DNA of 6,603 nt from Rhodospirillaceae bacterium (GCA_030623425.1 JAUXMA010000091.1:1-6603), one strand, 5' to 3'; positions 1 to 6,437 are shown, numbered from the stretch's first letter. Numbers and translations are program-made. The notes: generated by a model from the letters alone, not told the origin.

Positions 1-2
1 CC

Positions 3-161
3 GAGGTGCTGGTCGAAAAGGAGCGTTTCGGCCATAGCCGTCATTTCGCCCCGGTTCGCCTCGGTTTCGACGCGGCGCCAGGATCCATCGTCGAGACCTG
101 TGTCGAATCCGCCGCCGACGGCCATTTGTTCGGAGCAAAGCCGGGGACGGGAAAGCCGTGA
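3..161 (+). CDS. mtaB: tRNA t6A37 methylthiotransferase MtaB, C-terminal end (partial)
   Basis: The frame is open from the left edge to a TGA and encodes the last 52 residues of a protein. They match the C-terminal TRAM-like region of MtaB/YqeV radical-SAM methylthiotransferases: an EVLVEKERFG stretch, then HFAPVRL, then a GSIVE strand. MtaB converts N6-threonylcarbamoyladenosine at tRNA position 37 to its 2-methylthio form in the cytoplasm, using two 4Fe-4S clusters; the catalytic domains lie outside the window. The stop overlaps the ftsY start as GTGA, so the two genes are probably translationally coupled. mtaB just upstream of ftsY is a familiar alphaproteobacterial arrangement, and it supports the call as much as the short peptide does. 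A related methylthiotransferase such as MiaB is the main alternative, but MiaB is not normally found next to ftsY. Confidence 0.8.
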   Translation, partial: EVLVEKERFGHSRHFAPVRLGFDAAPGSIVETCVESAADGHLFGAKPGTGKP

Positions 162-1093
162 GCGATACCGATCAAAAGAGGTGGCTGGGCCGGCTCAGGC
201 GCGGGCTGAGCAAATCCTCGGCGAAATTCAAGGACGGGATCGGCGGCATTTTCGACAAGCGCCGACTGGACGGCGCCCTGATCGAGGAGCTGGAGGACTT
301 TCTGATCTCGGCCGACCTGGGAGTGACGACGGCGGCGCGGCTGGCCCAGTCCCTGGCCGATACGCGCTTCGACCGGGAAATCACCCCGGCGGAAGTCCGC
401 CAGGCCCTGGCCGACGGGATCGCCGCGATCCTGGCGCCGGTGGCCCGCACCTTCGTCATCGACAAGGTCCATAAGCCTCACGTCGTCTTGTTCTGCGGCG
501 TCAACGGCGGCGGCAAGACGACCACCATCGGCAAGCTGGCCAAGCAGTTCCGCGGGGCCGGTCTCACCGTCATGCTGGCGGCGGCGGACACCTTTCGCGC
601 CGCCGCCGTCGAACAGCTTCAGGTCTGGGGCGAGCGCGCCGATTGCCCGGTGATCGCCGGCGGGACGGGGGCGGACGCCGCCGGCCTCGCCTATGACGCG
701 CTGCTCGGTGCGCAAGCCGAAAACACCGACGTGCTGATGATCGACACCGCCGGACGGCTCCACAACAGGGCCGACCTGATGGCCGAGTTGCGGAAAATCG
801 TCCAGGTGGTGAAAAAACTGGACGCCACCGCGCCGCACGACCGTCTTCTGGTGATGGACGCCACCGTCGGCCAGAACGCCCATACCCAGGTCGAGGTTTT
901 TCGCGACGTGGTCGATATCACCGGCCTCGTCATGACCAAGCTGGACGGAACGGCGAAAGGCGGCGTGGTGGTGGCGCTGGCGGAAAAATTCGCGCTGCCC
1001 GTTGTTGCCGTCGGCGTCGGCGAGGGAATCGACGACATGCGCGCCTTCGATGCGCAAGCCTTCGCCCGCTCCCTGATGGGCCTGGAGGATTGA
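158..1093 (+). CDS. ftsY: Signal recognition particle receptor FtsY (SRP GTPase)
   Basis: FtsY is the membrane-associated receptor that docks the SRP (Ffh plus 4.5S RNA) with its ribosome-nascent chain at the Sec translocon; paired GTP hydrolysis by Ffh and FtsY releases the cargo. The 311 residues carry a full NG domain. Residues 5-32 are basic and probably amphipathic, as in the membrane-targeting helix. The N-domain helical bundle covers about 35-100. The P-loop GVNGGGKTTT is at 114-123, DTFRAAA at 144-150, DTAGR (G3) at 196-200, TKLDGTAKGG (G4 region) at 260-269, and the closing GVGEGIDD at 286-293. The acidic A domain of E. coli FtsY is absent, as is common in alphaproteobacteria. The GTG start is chosen because the N-terminus begins there naturally, GGGA lies 5 bases upstream, and it overlaps the mtaB stop. 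An intrinsic terminator follows at once, so this gene ends its operon. Confidence 0.97.
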   Translation: MSDTDQKRWLGRLRRGLSKSSAKFKDGIGGIFDKRRLDGALIEELEDFLISADLGVTTAARLAQSLADTRFDREITPAEVRQALADGIAAILAPVARTFVIDKVHKPHVVLFCGVNGGGKTTTIGKLAKQFRGAGLTVMLAAADTFRAAAVEQLQVWGERADCPVIAGGTGADAAGLAYDALLGAQAENTDVLMIDTAGRLHNRADLMAELRKIVQVVKKLDATAPHDRLLVMDATVGQNAHTQVEVFRDVVDITGLVMTKLDGTAKGGVVVALAEKFALPVVAVGVGEGIDDMRAFDAQAFARSLMGLED

Positions 1094-1096
1094 ACC

Positions 1097-1129
1097 GTCG
1101 CTCGCCGGCGACGGGAGCGGCCATTTTTT
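1097..1129 (+). terminator. Rho-independent terminator after ftsY
   Basis: Three bases after the ftsY stop, 1097-1103 pairs with 1115-1121 (seven pairs, one of them G-U). After a single bulged G (1104), CCG (1105-1107) pairs with CGG (1112-1114) around a GCGA loop, which is a GNRA tetraloop. Two bases later comes a run of six T (1124-1129). An alternative perfect 7-bp stem (1095-1101 with 1108-1114) competes but lies farther from the T run. The geometry fits a rightward intrinsic terminator. There is no A run on the left side, so it should not act on leftward transcription. Confidence 0.85.
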
Positions 1130-1476
1130 ATGCTCGACAGGCCTTGTTTTTGGTTTCGGCCTGCTTACCTTTTATAAAAATCGTATCCTATTTATACAAC
1201 TACCAGGTTGTCGGCTCAGTCCGCCGGTTGAAATTTCGCGGCCGCGGCCGGATATCTCCCGCGCGACGATCGGGCAACCGGCGAATTTGCTTTCGAATTG
1301 GGGATATGCCGATGGAAAACGTAATCGACAAAGCAACCGAATCCGATCCATCCGGCGGCTCCCGGGCCGGGATGGCGGATCGGGTCTCTTTCCACCACCG
1401 CCGGCCGGCGCGCCGCCAGCTATTGTCTGGTCGGCGGCGGCCCGAGCCTGACATCCGGCGCCGCGAAATCAGTCTC
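1130..1476. other. Convergent intergenic region, no supported gene
   Basis: This stretch of about 350 bases separates the ends of ftsY and the peptide-binding protein gene. Its first part (about 1140-1205) is AT-rich. It holds a CAGGCC/GGCCTG inverted repeat (1138-1143 with 1158-1163) that could be a weak second terminator, and a promoter-like TTGGTT-17 bp-TATAAA pair (1150-1178) pointing right. Further on are a perfect 9-bp inverted repeat (1222-1230 with 1275-1283), a 9-bp stem with one bulge (1348-1356 with 1366-1375) and a 12-bp palindrome (1399-1410). A plus-strand reading frame from ATG 1309 starts with plausible codons but runs antisense into the next gene and resembles no family I know. 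No U-rich terminator is visible for the minus-strand operon that ends at 1477. Confidence 0.6.
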
Positions 1477-3318
1477 CTACCGGCGGCGCGGAAGTCTCGC
1501 CGTCCTCTCCCGGTCCTCCCACCAGCTGTCCAACTGGTAGCCGTAAAGGGGTGTCATGGCCGGCCTGGCGAAGCGGTTCCAATAGGCCAGCCGGTCGCGG
1601 CGCAGATGGAACAAAGGCACCACGTAATGGCCCCACTGCAAAATCCGGTCGAGCGCCCGGGTCGCGGCGATGAGTTGAGAGCGGCTGTGGGCGGCGGTGA
1701 TCTTGGCGATCATGGCGTCGGCGGCGGGCTCGGTGATGCCCGGATAGTTGCGGGTGGCCTCCTTGCCGGCCGCCGGCGAGCCCCAATAGAATGCCTGCTC
1801 GTTGCCGGGCGATAGGGATTCGTCCCAGAGATAGACGATCATGTCGAAATCGTAAGTGTTCAGCCGGTATTGGTACTGCGCCGAATCGACGGTCCGCACC
1901 CGCGCCACGACGCCGAGGCGCGCCAGCTTGCGGCGGTACTCCAGCGCCAGCCTCTCGTTGCGCGGGTCGACCAGAAGGATTTCGAATGCCGCCGGCTGGC
2001 CGCCGGCGGTAAACGCGCGGCCGCCGCGAAACGTCCAACCCGCCGCTTGCAACAGCCGCATCGCCCGCTTGAGGCCGTCGCGGCCCTGGCCGCTGCCATC
2101 GGACCTGGGCGGCCGGTAAACGTCGCTGAATACCTCCGCCGGCAGGCGGTCCCGGTAAGGCTCCAACAAAGCCAGTTCCCCCGGCGTTGGCGGCGCGGCG
2201 GCAGCCAGTTCCGAGTTCTCGAAGTAGCTGGCGGTGCGCTCATAAGCACCGTGAAAGAGCGTTTTGTTGATCCATTCGAAGTCGAAGGCATGGACCAGCG
2301 CCGCCCTGACGCCACGGTCCCGGAAAACCGGCCGGCGGGTATTGAACACGAAGCCATACATGCCGGCGGGGCGGCCGTGCGGAAACTCCTCCAGCAAGAC
2401 GTCGCCGCGCTCCAAGGCCGGCGATGCGTAGCCGCTCGCCCAGCGGCCGGGGTCGGATTCGGGACGCAAGTCAACGAGCCCGGCCTTGAACGCCTCCAGC
2501 GCCACGACGCCGTCGCGGTAGTAGTCGTAACGGACGAGGTCGAAATTGTATTGGCCGCGGTTCACCGGCAGATCCCGGCCCCAGTAGCCGGGGTCGCGGC
2601 GGTAGCTGACGGAGCGCCCCGGATCGACGGCTTCGAGTCGGTAAGGGCCGCTGCCCAAGGGCGGAACCAGGGTGGTCCTTTCGAACTCGACGTCTTGGTA
2701 ATAGGACTTGGACAAGATCGGCATCAGCCCCATGATCAACGGCATCTCGCGGTTGGAGGCGTCCTTGAAGATGAGCTTGATCTTGCGCCGGCCCAGCTTC
2801 TCCATCCGCTCGACCAGCCGGTAATAGAGGCGGTGGTTGGGGCGGCCCTTCTTGCGCAGGGTTTCGACGGAAAAGATGACGTCCTCGGCGGTGATCGGGC
2901 TGCCGTCGTGAAACCGCGCTTGCCGGCGCAACGTGAACGTCACCGATGAGCGGTCATCCGGCACCTCGACGCTTTCGGCGATGCGCCCGTATAGGGTGAA
3001 GGGCTCGTCCCGGCTCCGCTTGAGAAGCCTCTCGAAGAGCAGATCCAAGCCGGCCGCCGGCACCCCCTTGATGATGAACGGATTGAGGCTGTCGAAAGCG
3101 CCGGTCTTGCTCAGGATCAGGCTGCCGCCCTTGGGTGCGGCGGCATCGGCGTAATCGAAATGCTCGAAGTCCGGGCCGTACTTGGGCAGGCCGTGCATGG
3201 CGATGGCGTGGCCGGGCTCGGCCAATGCGGGAGAAACTGCGGCAAGGAGGACAAGCGCCAAAAAAGACAAGGCTCCCTTGCCAGGCGCCGAGCGCCGGGC
3301 TGCCGGCGGCGGCCTCAT
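1477..3318 (-). CDS. YejA-like periplasmic oligopeptide-binding protein (SBP family 5)
   Basis: This is an extracytoplasmic solute-binding protein that would deliver peptides to an inner-membrane ABC importer. With the chosen ATG it has 613 residues, about the YejA length. Residues 1-33 form a signal peptide: a basic start with RR, a hydrophobic core ALSFLALVLLAAVS, and an ALA cleavage site before EPGHA. The mature start has a YejA-like HGLPKYGPDFEHFDY followed by APKGG. The SBP family 5 signature RFHDGSPITAEDV is at 135-147, GSGPYRL at 222-228, and the YejA-type PVNRG then NFD, RYDYYRD and EAFKAG at about 251-280. ATG 3318 has AGG 5 bases upstream; ATG 3330 and TTG 3336 are in-frame alternatives, the latter abutting the upstream stop. 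It is the last gene of the operon, and no yejB, yejE or yejF permease or ATPase gene lies nearby. YejA proteins are known to bind microcin C-like or murein peptides; the ligand here is unknown. Confidence 0.9.
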   Translation of the reverse strand: MRPPPAARRSAPGKGALSFLALVLLAAVSPALAEPGHAIAMHGLPKYGPDFEHFDYADAAAPKGGSLILSKTGAFDSLNPFIIKGVPAAGLDLLFERLLKRSRDEPFTLYGRIAESVEVPDDRSSVTFTLRRQARFHDGSPITAEDVIFSVETLRKKGRPNHRLYYRLVERMEKLGRRKIKLIFKDASNREMPLIMGLMPILSKSYYQDVEFERTTLVPPLGSGPYRLEAVDPGRSVSYRRDPGYWGRDLPVNRGQYNFDLVRYDYYRDGVVALEAFKAGLVDLRPESDPGRWASGYASPALERGDVLLEEFPHGRPAGMYGFVFNTRRPVFRDRGVRAALVHAFDFEWINKTLFHGAYERTASYFENSELAAAAPPTPGELALLEPYRDRLPAEVFSDVYRPPRSDGSGQGRDGLKRAMRLLQAAGWTFRGGRAFTAGGQPAAFEILLVDPRNERLALEYRRKLARLGVVARVRTVDSAQYQYRLNTYDFDMIVYLWDESLSPGNEQAFYWGSPAAGKEATRNYPGITEPAADAMIAKITAAHSRSQLIAATRALDRILQWGHYVVPLFHLRRDRLAYWNRFARPAMTPLYGYQLDSWWEDRERTARLPRRR

Positions 3319-3336
3319 ACCAACCTGCATGGACAA

Positions 3337-4071
3337 TCAACCATAGCGGCGCAACCGGGCGCCATGACGGTGGAGCCAGGCTCGGGCTTCGGTGCTATCA
3401 ATGGTCAGTTCCCCGACGGTCCGCCAGAAGCCGGCGCCGTGGTCCATGGCCTCGAGATGGGCCACCTCATGGGCAACCACGTAATCCAGCACATGCGCCG
3501 GCATCATGATCAGACGCCAGCAAAAGGAAAAGTTGCCGGCGGCCGAACAGGATCCCCAGCGGCTGTGGGTGTCGCGCAGACCGACCCGGCCGAAGGCGCG
3601 CCCCAGGCGCCGAGCCTTTTCGGCGACGCGGCAACCGATTTCGTACCGCGCCTGGTTTTCGAGCCAGTCCCTGAGGCGCCTGGGCAGGTGTTCCGAGCCG
3701 CCGGAAACGTTGATTTCCCCGTTTTCCCGCCATACCGGACGGCGGCCCAAGGGGCGATGGCGAACGACGTGATCGGCGCCCAGGAAGGGCACGGTGGCGC
3801 CGTCGGCGAAAGCGATCCTCGGCGGCAAGGCGTCGAGGCGGCCAACAATCCACTTGCCTTTGCGCCGCGCCAGCTCCAGCCCTTCGTCGGCCGGCGCTTG
3901 CGGCGGCAAGGTGACGACGAGGCCGTCCCTTTCTGGATCGATGCGGAGGATCAGCCGGCGGGCGCGAGGATGGTGCCTGATCCGCACCGGCACCGTCCGG
4001 CCATCGAGCTCGATGGTGACATGCTGCTCCCGGACCATGCGCCCGGTTCGGCGCCGCGGCAATCTGATCAT
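3337..4071 (-). CDS. YgjP-type zinc metallopeptidase (M48/SprT-like, DUF45)
   Basis: This is a predicted cytoplasmic zinc-dependent peptidase of 244 residues. The N-terminal half (about 14-110) is a beta-rich region with VPVRIRHHPRARRLILRID, typical of the YgjP/DUF45 family. The catalytic part starts with the family signature RWGSCS at 171-176, then FSFCWRL, and YVVAHEVAHLEAMDHG containing HExxH at 201-205. Likely zinc ligands are H201, H205 and H211, with E202 as the general base, followed by GFW. There is no signal peptide or membrane segment. The ATG overlaps the upstream lyase stop as ATGA, which fixes the start despite the lack of a good Shine-Dalgarno. The frame stays open farther upstream but only as antisense-free overlap with the lyase gene, so that extension is rejected. 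Met12 (4038) is a less likely start. The physiological substrate of the YgjP family is not established. Confidence 0.9.
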   Translation of the reverse strand: MIRLPRRRTGRMVREQHVTIELDGRTVPVRIRHHPRARRLILRIDPERDGLVVTLPPQAPADEGLELARRKGKWIVGRLDALPPRIAFADGATVPFLGADHVVRHRPLGRRPVWRENGEINVSGGSEHLPRRLRDWLENQARYEIGCRVAEKARRLGRAFGRVGLRDTHSRWGSCSAAGNFSFCWRLIMMPAHVLDYVVAHEVAHLEAMDHGAGFWRTVGELTIDSTEARAWLHRHGARLRRYG

Positions 4072-4988
4072 GGAACGGCCGGCAAGCTGAAACCGGTTGC
4101 CTCGATGGCCTTCAAAAGGGCCCCGGCATGGGCTTCGCCGAGGGCGGCGAGCGGCGGGCGGATGTTTCGCCACTCCCGTTGCCCGCCATGGCGCGCCATG
4201 ACCTCTTTCAGCGCCGCGATCAAGGGGTAGGCGGTAAAAATTCCGCGCAAGGCCGCCAGTTGCGCGTTGGTCTCGTCGATGGCGGCGTTCCGCCAACCCG
4301 AATAGACTTTCGCCGCCAACTTCGAAGCAACGTTGCAGACCGCCGTGATGCACCCGGCCCCGCCTGCTTCGAGCAAGGGCAACAGCAGATCATCGGCGCC
4401 GCTGAAGACGGCGAAACCGGGAAAAGCGCGGGCGCAAGCGGTCATGTTGCCGACATCGCCGGAACTATCCTTGATGCCGGCGATGGTTGCGGGGTAACGC
4501 GTCAGCAGCCGTTCGATCAAGGCCAGGCCGATGGGAACGGCGGACATCCGGGGAAAGTGATAAAGGTAAACCTTGAGCGCCGCCTCGCCGACCCCTTCGA
4601 TGACTTCCGAGTAGGCGGCGAACAGGCCGTCGTCGGTGACGTTCTTGTAGTAAAACGGCGGTAGCATGACGACTCCCGCCGCACCCAGCCACACCGCCCG
4701 GCGGCTCAACTCGATGGTGTCGGCAGTGGCGCAGCAGCCGGTGCCCGGCAACAGCGCACCGCCCGGTATGCCGGCCTCGATCAGCCCTTCCAGCATGCCG
4801 ATGCGTTCCGGCAGGCTGAACGAATTGGCCTCGCCGGTTGTTCCCAGAACCGCCAATCCGTCGCAGCCATTCTCCAAAAGCCAGCGGCAATGGCGGGCGA
4901 AGGCGCGATGGTCGGGAGAAAGGTCTGCTTTCAGCGGCGTCAGCACGGCGGCGAAGACACCGCCGGCAACGGGCGCATCGCCGGTCAA
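4068..4988 (-). CDS. DapA/N-acetylneuraminate lyase superfamily aldolase or dehydratase
   Basis: This is a 306-residue class I (Schiff-base) TIM-barrel enzyme of the dihydrodipicolinate synthase/N-acetylneuraminate lyase superfamily. Visible landmarks are the start strand FAAVLTPL (12-19), the GTTGE motif (49-53), the catalytic tyrosine Y143 in LYHFPRMS, the Schiff-base lysine K173 in [13 protein letters not shown] at 196-200 and [10 protein letters not shown] at 212-221. In true DapA the tyrosine is followed five residues later by an arginine (E. coli Y133, R138); here that position is M148. This makes a lysine-pathway role less likely and fits lyases or dehydratases of 2-keto-3-deoxy acids or sialic-acid-like compounds better, but the substrate cannot be read from sequence. 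The TTG start overlaps the ycgN stop as TTGA and has a G-rich AGGGGGGG ribosome site about 6 bases upstream; no ATG fits. The stop overlaps the metallopeptidase ATG. Confidence 0.88.
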   Translation of the reverse strand: MTGDAPVAGGVFAAVLTPLKADLSPDHRAFARHCRWLLENGCDGLAVLGTTGEANSFSLPERIGMLEGLIEAGIPGGALLPGTGCCATADTIELSRRAVWLGAAGVVMLPPFYYKNVTDDGLFAAYSEVIEGVGEAALKVYLYHFPRMSAVPIGLALIERLLTRYPATIAGIKDSSGDVGNMTACARAFPGFAVFSGADDLLLPLLEAGGAGCITAVCNVASKLAAKVYSGWRNAAIDETNAQLAALRGIFTAYPLIAALKEVMARHGGQREWRNIRPPLAALGEAHAGALLKAIEATGFSLPAVP

Positions 4989-5437
4989 GGTTGCCCCCCC
5001 TGATCGGGCCAGTTGATGACATGGTCTTGCAGATCGCCGGCGGCGTTTCCGGGCACGGCGCGGCCACGCACGGACATCCCCACCCGGTGCACGGTTTCCG
5101 GGTCTCCGGAAACCAGAGGATGCCACCACGGCAAGTCCTTGCCATTGGCCAGCAGGAAATAGGCGCAGGTGTCGGGCAACCATTTCAGCGTCGGGATGTT
5201 CTTCGCCGTCAACTGTTCGCAATCGGCGACGAGATGCTTGCGGCAGGCGTAATCGGTGCAAAGACAGCTGCCGATGTCAAGCAGACGGCAGGCGACGTTG
5301 GTGTAAACGACCTTGCCGGTATCGACGTCTTCCAGCTTTTCCAGACAGCACTTGGCGCAGCCGTCGCAAAGGGATTCCCATTCCTCCGCCGACATTTCGG
5401 CAAGCGATTTCAGCCGCCAGAAAGGTTGCCCGGCCAT
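4985..5437 (-). CDS. ycgN: YcgN family (UPF0260) cysteine-cluster protein
   Basis: This 150-residue cytoplasmic protein belongs to the CxxCxxCC (UPF0260/YcgN) family. It follows the E. coli YcgN pattern closely: PFW near the start, then [37 protein letters not shown] and WHPL, ending in DHVINWPD. Ten cysteines are visible (24, 27, 30, 31, 50, 58, 60, 65, 73, 91), enough to bind zinc or an iron-sulfur cluster; the metal and the function of the family are not established. The ATG is chosen because an in-frame TGA lies two codons upstream and the E. coli protein begins at a similar place. It is the first gene of the minus-strand operon. Its Shine-Dalgarno is poor: GAG is very close and GGGAGA is about 12 bases away. 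A perfect 11-bp palindrome sits directly before the ATG. Confidence 0.93.
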   Translation of the reverse strand: MAGQPFWRLKSLAEMSAEEWESLCDGCAKCCLEKLEDVDTGKVVYTNVACRLLDIGSCLCTDYACRKHLVADCEQLTAKNIPTLKWLPDTCAYFLLANGKDLPWWHPLVSGDPETVHRVGMSVRGRAVPGNAAGDLQDHVINWPDQGGQP

Positions 5438-5687
5438 TACTCAGAGTATCTCCCGCAGGCGTTCATTCATCGCCATGGCCTTCTTTAGTTGCCAGCCGCT
5501 TCGCAAGAAGACGAAACGCCGCGCCATGATTGATGATAACGTCTCCACGTTCGCCATCAAGAGAGCAAACGCCGCCGGCGTGACCCTTGCGGGAATCTTG
5601 CGGGAGCGTTCAAGTACTCCCTGGCCCGGCGATCGGTCTTGGCCGTGCCGTGTATGTAAACAAGAGATAGTATGCGAGCCTTGGACC
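5438..5687. promoter_or_regulatory. Divergent intergenic region between ycgN and cobK
   Basis: These 250 bases must hold the promoters for the leftward operon and for cobK, since the two are divergent. No pair of -35/-10 boxes is convincing. A perfect palindrome TACTC-A-GAGTA covers 5438-5448 next to the ycgN start, and CTTGCGGGA is repeated in the same orientation at 5586-5594 and 5597-5605, one helical turn apart. Near cobK the DNA becomes more AT-rich (about 5651-5675), as expected for a -10 region. I see no B12-box-like or other conserved cobalamin riboswitch core. Confidence 0.45.
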
Positions 5688-6437
5688 ATGGTTAAGCGTC
5701 TGTTAATCCTGGGAGGGACGGCGGAGGCCAGGAAGCTGGCCGGGCTGGTGGTCGATTCTTTGGCCGGCGAAGTGGAGGCCGTCACCTCTCTTGTCGAACA
5801 CCTCGAGCCGATGCCGGAACTTCCTGGCCGGGTTCGCACGGGCGGCTTCGAGGACATCCAGGCGCTGGTTGACTATCTCCGCCAAGAGGCCGTCGACATG
5901 GTCATCGACGCGACCCATCCCTTTGCCGAGGTCATTTCCGCCAATGCCTACGCCGCCTGCCTTCGCGCCGAGGTGCCGAGACTGATGTTGATCCGCCCGC
6001 CCTGGCGGCTGCCGCCGGGAAACCGGTGGGTCGAGGTGGACGACTTGACGGGCGCCGCCGAAATTCTGCCGCGTCTGTCGCGCCGGGCTTTCCTGACCAT
6101 TGGGCCCGAGGGCATCAAAGCCTTTTCCGGCGTCACCGGCGTCTGGTTCCTGGTTCGCCTGGTCAGGCAACCCTTTTCACCCTTGCCGCTTGCCGATTAT
6201 AGCCTCGTCACGGGCCACCCGCCCCTGACCCTGGCGAACGAGCGCCAGCTGCTCACGGAACACCGGATCGACACCCTGGTGTGCAGGCAAAGCGGCGGCA
6301 TGGCGACCGAGGCAAAAATCATCGCCGCCGGCGAGAAAGGCGTTCGGATCGTCCTCGTCCAACGTCCGATCCTGGAACCGGGCGAGATCGTCGAGACCGC
6401 CGAGGAAGCCTTGCATTGGCTGCGAAGCAAGGTCTAG
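5688..6437 (+). CDS. cobK: Precorrin-6A reductase CobK/CbiJ
   Basis: CobK uses NADPH to reduce a double bond in the macrocycle of precorrin-6A (or its cobalt form), giving precorrin-6B in corrin-ring synthesis for cobalamin. The 249 residues match the family in length and motifs: a Rossmann-like N-terminus RLLILGGTAEAR (4-15), GRVRTGGF (47-54), VIDATHPFAEVISANA (72-87), a second half starting AFLTIGPEGI (134-143), YSLVTGHPP (171-179), and the C-terminal QSGGMATEAKIIAA (201-214) followed by IVLVQRP. No signal or membrane segment is present. The ATG is the only in-frame start near the Rossmann motif; upstream sequence in frame has no family character. Its own Shine-Dalgarno is poor. No other cob genes are visible on either side, and probable transposase DNA begins about 50 bases downstream. 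No intrinsic terminator was seen after the stop. Confidence 0.95.
   Translation: MVKRLLILGGTAEARKLAGLVVDSLAGEVEAVTSLVEHLEPMPELPGRVRTGGFEDIQALVDYLRQEAVDMVIDATHPFAEVISANAYAACLRAEVPRLMLIRPPWRLPPGNRWVEVDDLTGAAEILPRLSRRAFLTIGPEGIKAFSGVTGVWFLVRLVRQPFSPLPLADYSLVTGHPPLTLANERQLLTEHRIDTLVCRQSGGMATEAKIIAAGEKGVRIVLVQRPILEPGEIVETAEEALHWLRSKV

Noticed and set aside
41..1057. Long minus-strand frame opposite ftsY
   Set aside because: It lies wholly antisense to a certain ftsY, is rich in Arg/Gly/His/Pro as expected for GC-rich shadow frames, and resembles no family.
1138..1163. CAGGCC/GGCCTG hairpin as a second ftsY terminator
   Set aside because: The loop is 14 bases and the following T run is interrupted (CTTACCTTTTA); the first terminator is far better, so it is not listed as a separate terminator.
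1870..2949. Long plus-strand frame opposite the peptide-binding protein gene
   Set aside because: It is a shadow of a well-recognised YejA-like gene and has no motif or ribosome site of note.
3160..4230. Long plus-strand frame opposite the metallopeptidase gene and its flanks
   Set aside because: It crosses several real genes antisense, shows low-complexity composition and has no family character.
4072..4353. N-terminal extension of the metallopeptidase up to an ATG at 4353
   Set aside because: The extension overlaps the lyase coding sequence by almost 290 bases and has no DUF45 character; the ATGA overlap at 4071 gives the normal family length.
4989..5261. N-terminal extension of the lyase up to an ATG at 5261
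   Set aside because: It overlaps ycgN in another frame and is Arg-rich shadow sequence; the family starts just before FAAVLTPL.
5313..5687. N-terminal extension of cobK
   Set aside because: The upstream frame overlaps ycgN antisense and has no CobK similarity; the family begins a few residues before ILGGTAEAR.
5438..5687. Cobalamin riboswitch upstream of cobK
   Set aside because: No B12-box-like core or the expected paired regions could be found in the 250 bases.
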